Below, one piece after another: positions 58,007 to 64,000 of a stretch of DNA of 64,000 nt. Below the pieces are notes generated by a model. That model did not search any database. It saw nothing but the letters and a program-made list of their open reading frames with translations, and was not told where the DNA came from. The DNA comes from Cristatella mucedo (taxonomy: Eukaryota; Bryozoa; Phylactolaemata; Cristatellidae). The translations under genes and the position numbers were made by a program. Positions within the stretch are counted from its first letter, which is position 1. Each line of letters opens with the position of its first letter. Location: assembly GCA_009760855.2 (NCBI GenBank), contig WPIO01000034.1, positions 3,295,001-3,359,000 of the forward strand, written 5' to 3'.

Positions 58007-60290
58007 CTGCCGAATACAATTCTGCCGGCGATACACACGCTTTGATCGAACTCGAACATTCTAGCCCGGTTCTGCCGGCAGGCATACAAGAACCATCGCG
58101 ATTGATTAGCCGGCCAGTGCCCCGGGGGATTTGGGTGGGGGGGGGGCTTCAACGCGGTACACTGAGCCTCACCCTCCCACTAAACGGGGCAGCACTGTCA
58201 GCTGCAGGCAGGACAGGCCGGAGCAACTCCCACTACCAAAAAGGCCTGCAAGCCTGGGCCAGGTTGCTAGCTAGCAGTGACCGTGTGCCCTCGGCCCTCA
58301 GGGGCAAGTGCAAAACACTGACAGTGTCGACTCGGATTTTCATGCAGTCTCCATAGAAATTCAAGCAGTCTCGAACACCGTAATTTTTTGGACACATAAG
58401 GAGCACGTTCTTCACCGTAGTGTGCAGCCTGCATTTCTTATGCCAAGGCGGCCACGGCTACACAAGAGCTCCTGATTTTAAAGCTTGCGATGTGACAGTC
58501 TCAGATTTTTTCTCGTCCTAAAGCACTTCAAAGCACGTGAGCTATATTTTTATAGAGGATTTTTCGAGGCATCAATTTTGAAGAATGTGCAAACCACCAT
58601 AACCCATCTGATTTGCGAACAGACTGGAAAAGCGCTTCGTTGCAGCATCGGTCGCTGCGAGATGCCCTCCCAAAGGTTAATAAGTGAGCACCGATACGCT
58701 TCGATGCACGATACCCTAAAATGAATTTCTCATCAGCTAATCCAGGAAACAAGCAACCACGGACCAACTCATGAGCAAAGCCGGTATTTGGTCGGAGTGG
58801 CTGCAGATCAAAGTATGGCTGCGGCAGCGGTTCAAAGGAAGCCGAGTAGACGGAGCTCTGTCTTGCAGGGATAATAAAATGAGCTCACAGAACTCGGTGT
58901 GTTTGATGAACAGCGGCACGCTTTTATCGCCCCTCGTGTGGTCTTGACGTGCTAGGCAGGTATGCTGAAGCAACCTCAGTAGGACGCCATATAACAATTT
59001 AGTCCAGCCTTGCTATACGTGAGACATACGGTAATAAAGAAGCTTCCAACTGGAACTCACCAATTTTAGGTAGCCGTAGAAGTTACTGCCCCGTGCCTTC
59101 ACAATCGAGGCGGCACTGTGGGACTTCTCTCTCTACAAGCAGAAACTCTACAGGTTAAAAAACGCGCACACGACGATACCAAACGGTGGACATAATTTGC
59201 ACCGTACTAGCATTATTGAATCATGGCAGAAAAAGAAGACAGTAATTAGCATTGCCGCCCGAATGCGTTCGATCCACGACTCAATAAAAAGCCAAAGAAG
59301 CAGTAGAAAAATCAGCAAGTTACAAATTTTTTTTTTTCTTTGGCTTGAAAGTAGACCGAAGAAAGCCGGGCTATTCCCTTGGCATAGAAGGAGTAGAAAA
59401 TGGCACAAGCAACGCCGCCGCCATTTACCAGTTTTATAGCCTGCCATGCTCAGCCGCACCAAGTCGGACTTGAGAACTTGGAGTGGTGATATTTAGGGGG
59501 GTTGGAATGAATTCAAAAGTCGACTGACCCTGTACTTTATTCTGCGACTGAGGAACTGTTGAGGTCCCACGCGGTTTTACGAGCGATACACAGCTAGACG
59601 TCAAGTTTATATATGATATAGATCCCAATAATGCCTACTTTTTTTTCGACCCCTTTGTTGCAAGCTTGAGTCAATCGTGAAAGCAGCAACTAGTGTGAGA
59701 AGCAGCAACTAGTGTGAGAAGCAGCAACTAATGTGGCATAGAAGGCGTAGCTGAGGAAGGAAAAGAGTCCAGGACGAGAGTAGCGTGGAAGCAGCAGTGC
59801 ACGACAGTGGGAAAGGATGTGCCAGAGCTGGAAGCGGGAGGGAAAGCTCCACTGCTTAGGAATTTCGGAGGTGAATTGCATAGTCGAGAATCTGCAGAGC
59901 TAAGGCTCCTATCTTCAAAGGTCTTTAACGAGCACTCTGTCCTAGACTTGCTCACAGTCGTTTGGGTCAGCAGTCCATTACGTGACGCTGTGCCTGTGAA
60001 GTGACCGATGCAGGCCTTCGTAGGGTCTGATCTTTCGTAATGCACACATAGCACAACAGGACACCATTTATCTCGACACTTGCTTCGATAATTCTTGGAT
60101 GCTTGATCTGCAATTTGAGCGGCACGCACACGCACGCACGCCTAGCTTTCGTAATGGGAAAGTCAAGGCAGAAAACATCGAGCACTCCGTGTTGGTGGGG
60201 TAGGTTCGAGCATTCGATGAGGTAGACTCTCAGCACGATCGAGATGCTGCATAGCAGGAAGCAGGTGACACTGAAGCAACGACTGTACAA
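58007..60290 (+). repeat. Array unit R9, last recognisable copy
   Basis: Strongly diverged, with deletions (for example about 58150) and a poly-T run at about 59330. Array similarity fades by about 60290. Confidence 0.75.
59690..60010 (-). pseudogene. LINE-derived ORF2 C-terminal relic inside the array
   Basis: The minus strand reads LKTFEDRSLSSADSRLCNSPP, then KFLSSGAFPPASSSGTSFP, matching LKTVGDRSFSSAGPRLWNSLP, then QFL of LINE-A. The equivalent segment in other units (for example 33352-33534, 57040-57260) is more decayed. The LINE was therefore part of the unit before amplification. Confidence 0.65.
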
Positions 60291-61180
60291 GCACCGGGTG
60301 TGGCCTGCGAGAAAAGACCGAACGAAGACAGTTGGACTTCAGCGACCTGAGCTTCGACGTGCTTCTTATGCAGCGATATCGTAGGAGACGACTGAAGAGG
60401 CTAGTTTCTTACAGGCTTAGATTAGATGACCCCACTCCCCCACCCCGATAATGTTGTCGATCACCTCCATACTCCTGCTCTGCAGGAGTATGCTGACAAA
60501 CAGTTCTAGCTAGGAAGGAATCTCAAAACTCACCTGGGCTCACTTCGAGGGCAGCCCAGGTGAGTACATGACCTGCGTCTCTAACCACCTTTCTGATTCG
60601 TGAGATAGATTCTGCTGGCCACTAAAGACACACCGATAGCCGTTCAGACACGGCGACTGCACTCAACTAAAACTCTCCAGAATAGTTCGCACATAGTCTT
60701 TGCCACTTCGTGGGACCACAGAACGGACAAACATGCATACAGGAGCCCATGGGCCCTCGGCCAACATAAAGCTCCATCTAATGAAATAGTAGCACTTCAA
60801 TGGACGCATCGGCAGCTATTGCTGCACGCTGTCACCGGGCCTGCAGCCAACTTGTTTACCAGTTTGTCGTCAAATGTCTAGCCTGCGCTGTTGCACTAAC
60901 TAGGCACGAGCACGCTGCCAAAACTTCGCACGGGATTTTATTATGCTCAAGTGCAAGCCTCAGCTTCTTCGCTCCCGCTCCCTGTACAGCACCTCAGCAG
61001 CTCGTTGGAGCTTCGACTAGCTACATATGCCTAGATTGCCTGGGATTTAGCATAATAATGATAATGATAATGCAATAAAAAAAAATAAAAAAATAAAGAC
61101 AATAATGCCTAGGAAGCCTGGGATGTAGCAACGCTGCTAAGGCACCCTGTGGTGCAAGTCACACTGACGAGCTGTGCTAG
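60291..61180. other. Unassigned DNA with two adjacent hairpins
   Basis: Hairpins lie at 60468-60492 and 60528-60565 (see findings). A simple gataat/A-rich run lies at 61050-61100. No gene is recognised. Confidence 0.45.
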
Positions 61181-61195
61181 CCCCCCCCCCCCCCC
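61181..61195. repeat. Poly-C tract
   Basis: A run of 15 C followed by two copies of gagtgcgagcccc. Confidence 0.95.
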
Positions 61196-62027
61196 GGCTG
61201 AGTGCGAGCCCCCACTGAGTGCGAGCCCCCCTCAGGTGCCTACGCCCATCCACTTTGAACCAACCGAGCGAAACGTAGTGAAGGCCTAGTCATAGCTGCC
61301 AGGCGGACGGGACAGCTGACAAAGGGCACCTACACTCGCTGCCTTCAGGCAAGAATTCGCATGTAACGCTGCCGAAGACTACACCAACACTCTGGGTCCT
61401 TTGCTATCGCCAGGGCACAAGCGCCAGGATAGATTGCCACGGCTGAGCTGCTGGGCCCCACCCTTGGCTTAAACATGGCAATGTCCACAGGCTGAGCGGC
61501 AGACGGTCTATGGCTGCAGACCTGGCACTAGCCGGCTGCTGGCTTCGGTAGGTCAAACCTGCAAGGCACCGGGTTGGCACTGAGCGAAATCCCCCGAGCA
61601 GGTGCCCTGACCACCCGATGAGTCCGACCAGCCCACCCACCAGGAACTACCTGTTGCTAGGGCCAGAAGTCATGGCAAACACAGACCCAGTCTTATAGAA
61701 ATGGGGGTGTAACCTCAGCATTGCTTGCTGTCAATCACATTTAACTAGCATGTGTGTTCGCATGCGTGCTCTGGCAGGCAAGCGCATGTGAGTGCATGCG
61801 TGTGTGAGCCACGGACAGTGTGTGCATGCAGACTCTGCGCCACAGCTGGAAATTACATACTACATGCATGACTAGATTGGTTGTCTGAGAGAGTGTACAT
61901 GTATGCAAATGTAACCAATATTTAGTCAATTCATCACTTCGGATCACAAGCCTGTGTTAGTATCCGAGGTCTCTCTCTCTCTCCCCCTCACACACACACA
62001 CCCACGAACACAAGCGTGCACACACAG

Positions 62028-62060
<33 letters not shown>

Positions 62061-62920
62061 AAGTTCGAGGCCTCACGAGAAAGAGAACGAGACAGAAAGG
62101 TAGCGGTGATACACGTCTACATATTGACAGAGTGGGAGGAAAGCAGAGACGTGGGAGAAACTGACGACTATGGAGACATACACAGCATCCACTAGCACAT
62201 ATGGACACAGACACACACAAAAGCATAAGGAAATTGCAACGAGGCAAAGTCAATGCAAGAGCGTCAGAAGCTGGGAAGCAGATCACAGACAGACATGACA
62301 GCTTCAAGGTTCTGGAGCTCACTGTACGTGAGCACATAAACCTGCTGCTTCCATCGCTGAAGACTCTCCTAAACTCATAGCACCCAGCTAAATAGGTTAT
62401 GGGCAGCTCGAACGGCCCAATCTGCTGCAGTGCATAGCTTTAGAAGATGTAACACGGTAAAAAAGTATGGCTGACCCTGTGTATTTCACTGAGGTGGAGC
62501 AACACTCTACAGCAGCAGAAGGATACTGGGAGTCGTGCAATGCTTCACTGGGGCAGGACTGGTGCAACAGCGTCCCAGGTAAAATGCCAATGTGAGTGGC
62601 TGAACGCTACACCGGCGCTGCACATATGCAAGCACATCCAACTTCTGTGAGGCATCTCAGAACCGGTGCCATTTTATCGAAAAAAGCTGGCCTCAGCTAA
62701 GCACCAGCAGCCTGACACCGGGTGCTAGGTTAGATGATATGTGACCTTGACCCCGGGGTCGGAACAACTCGCTAGCCTTTTCGGACTCATATGTGCATAT
62801 CGGACTCATATCATTGCGTGCAGTCTTGAGCGGCTGCTCGCCGACGCCCGCCTTCAGCCAACCTTCATTAGCACTTCCGTCTGTGGCAGTGGGAGAATTG
62901 TGAGCGTGGCCTTGCAGCAC
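61196..62920. other. Unassigned DNA with (CA)n
   Basis: Contains a (CA)15 microsatellite at 62030-62059 within a CA/CT-rich stretch (61965-62060). Minus-strand ORFs (61404-61640, 61957-62337) are composition-driven and lack motifs. Confidence 0.45.
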
Positions 62921-63045
62921 TAGCGCCTAGCTTGACCAAGCGTTCACAACATCGAGCCACCGCCTAGCCTGACCGAGTGTGCGTAACATCGCGCCACCAC
63001 CTAGCCTGACTGAGCGTTCATAACATCTCGCCACCGGTTGAGCTG
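62921..63045. repeat. About 40-bp tandem repeat, three copies
   Basis: cgccaccgcctagcctgaccgag-type units, each followed by a gcgttcacaacatc-type end, repeat with small differences. Confidence 0.85.
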
Positions 63046-63765
63046 CCATACAATCGTTCGGCAGAACTGGTATAGTAGCACCGAGCGACCCTGAGCTACC
63101 CATGAGACTATAAAATTTTATGGTTTTAACTGTGCAACACCTCAGTCTCGTTTGATCAGGGGCCTTAAACACCACAAAGCCCGGCAGTCGGTGCGGCAAG
63201 CTTTGATCGCCATGATTCACCACCACGGCGATTATGCACAAATCCGAGTTGATTGCTGTCTTAGCTACGACAGCGCTCTGCCAGCCCACCAGAAGCCCGC
63301 GATTTTCCTCGAACTCACTCGGGACTCTGCTTCCCTGCTGCACCCATGCCGGCGGCAGTAGCGAGCCAGGTCACATTTCAAGGCAGCAAAGTAATAGCTG
63401 CGGTGCATTGCTAGGCAGTAAAGTAATCTTGGCAGCGCTGCGGCATATTGAAGATACCCTGAAAGTGGACTAAGTTTCGGCTAGTCAAGGCACGTGAGTC
63501 AGCAATGAACTAAGCACTTTGATCATCTCACGCCTACCATCGGTTACCTGGCGGAATGACTGCCGATCAAGCTTCCGGATACAACGGTGCACAGACAGAC
63601 AGCAGGAGCTCGCTTGAACGGCTGGCTACTGCTACCACACTCGGCCCTCGAACGTCAGCGCTTGATCTTAAGTGGCTGCTTTACTGTCGACCCCTTCAAG
63701 CGGCAATGGGTGCAAGCGCAGTAGCTATGAAGCAGCCTTAGAAAGACACGGAACGTTTGCTAGCA
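63046..63765. other. Unassigned DNA
   Basis: Opposing ORFs at 62927-63343 (minus, 138 codons) and 63152-63361 (plus) show no family I recognise. Neither has a convincing start context or splice frame. Confidence 0.35.
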
Positions 63766-63769
63766 ATAA

Positions 63770-64000
63770 TGATAATAATAATAATAAACTTGCATAGTAC
63801 CCTCAGATAACTTAACCATTTTCTAGGCACTTTACACATGGTGCAAGGGAAGCAAGGTCGAACGGTTAGTGGTAGCACGCTCAATGACAATAAGCAAAAC
63901 ATAGAGGTGACATGCACAGGGTCAACCCGGAAATATGGTTAGCGACAGCATGAGCAGTGTGAGCAGTCAGCAGCCATCTCTGAAGCTGTAGGAGCTTTGT
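63770..64000 (-). mobile_element. LINE-B 3'UTR and tail (runs off the window)
   Basis: Minus strand: 3'UTR, then gtaaagtgcctagaaaatgg…gggtactatgcaag and (tta)n. It aligns with 13422-13640. Confidence 0.75.

Larger units (their letters stand above)
26401..60290 (+). repeat. Macrosatellite array, basic unit about 3.43 kb
   Basis: The landmark ctgctgaataaaatg (or a variant) recurs at 26773, 30826, 34323, 37760, 41190, 44630, 48054, 49575, 52557 and 58007. Another landmark, tcaactcagtcaggatggc, recurs just upstream of each. Central spacings are 3,424-3,497 bp. Between 37 and 48.6 kb the copies are nearly identical; towards both ends they are diverged, deleted and carry insertions. Units contain a SINE2 relic, an inverted LINE-derived fragment and an internal duplication of about 256 bp. 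ORFs of 60-203 codons recur only among the young copies and are broken in the old ones, so no gene is called. Confidence 0.95.

Noticed and set aside
26401-60290. Tandem gene family or CRISPR-like array
   Set aside because: Units are 3.4 kb with no conserved ORF or spacer logic. ORFs are lost between old and young copies.

Overview
This is a metazoan nuclear window. The evidence is spliced genes with GT/AG introns, a caudal-type (Cdx) homeobox gene, the C-terminal exons of Mediator subunit MED4, CR1/L2-like non-LTR retrotransposons, tRNA-derived SINEs and a long tandem array. No prokaryotic, organellar, CRISPR or phage feature is visible. The Cdx homeodomain is clearly caudal in its N-terminal arm, its third helix and its intron position, but diverged in helices 1-2. 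This fits an early-branching or fast-evolving animal. A calcareous sponge is one candidate because Cdx has been described there, but the sequence alone does not settle this.

Layout. 1-3.5 kb: end of MED4 on the plus strand, with exons 361-513 and about 2270-2475, inside LINE- and minisatellite-bearing introns. 3.5-18.7 kb: dispersed repeats (two LINE families called LINE-A and LINE-B here, a tRNA-SINE, a decayed transposon-like protein gene, and a roughly 300-bp repeat split by a LINE), plus one internal exon of a CAP/SCP secreted-protein gene on the minus strand at 9725-9953 with striking palindromes around it. 19-23.4 kb: the Cdx gene on the minus strand, three exons predicting 696 aa, in a GC-rich island. 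About 328 residues of its exon 1 are Gly/Asn tandem repeats. 23.4-26.5 kb: GC-rich upstream DNA with a 56-bp minisatellite and a CAG tract. 26.5-60.3 kb: a macrosatellite with a basic unit of about 3.43 kb. The middle copies are nearly identical and show a dimeric higher-order period of exactly 6,864 bp; the outer copies are old, rearranged and carry nested retroposons. 60.3-64 kb: unassigned sequence with hairpins, microsatellites and a LINE-B end.

MED4 (general transcription coactivator), Cdx (developmental transcription factor) and the CAP exon (secreted protein) are independent genes. Nothing suggests that they form one pathway. Most of the remaining DNA is repeat-derived. Short ORFs in the array are not conserved as protein between old and young copies, so I do not call genes there.
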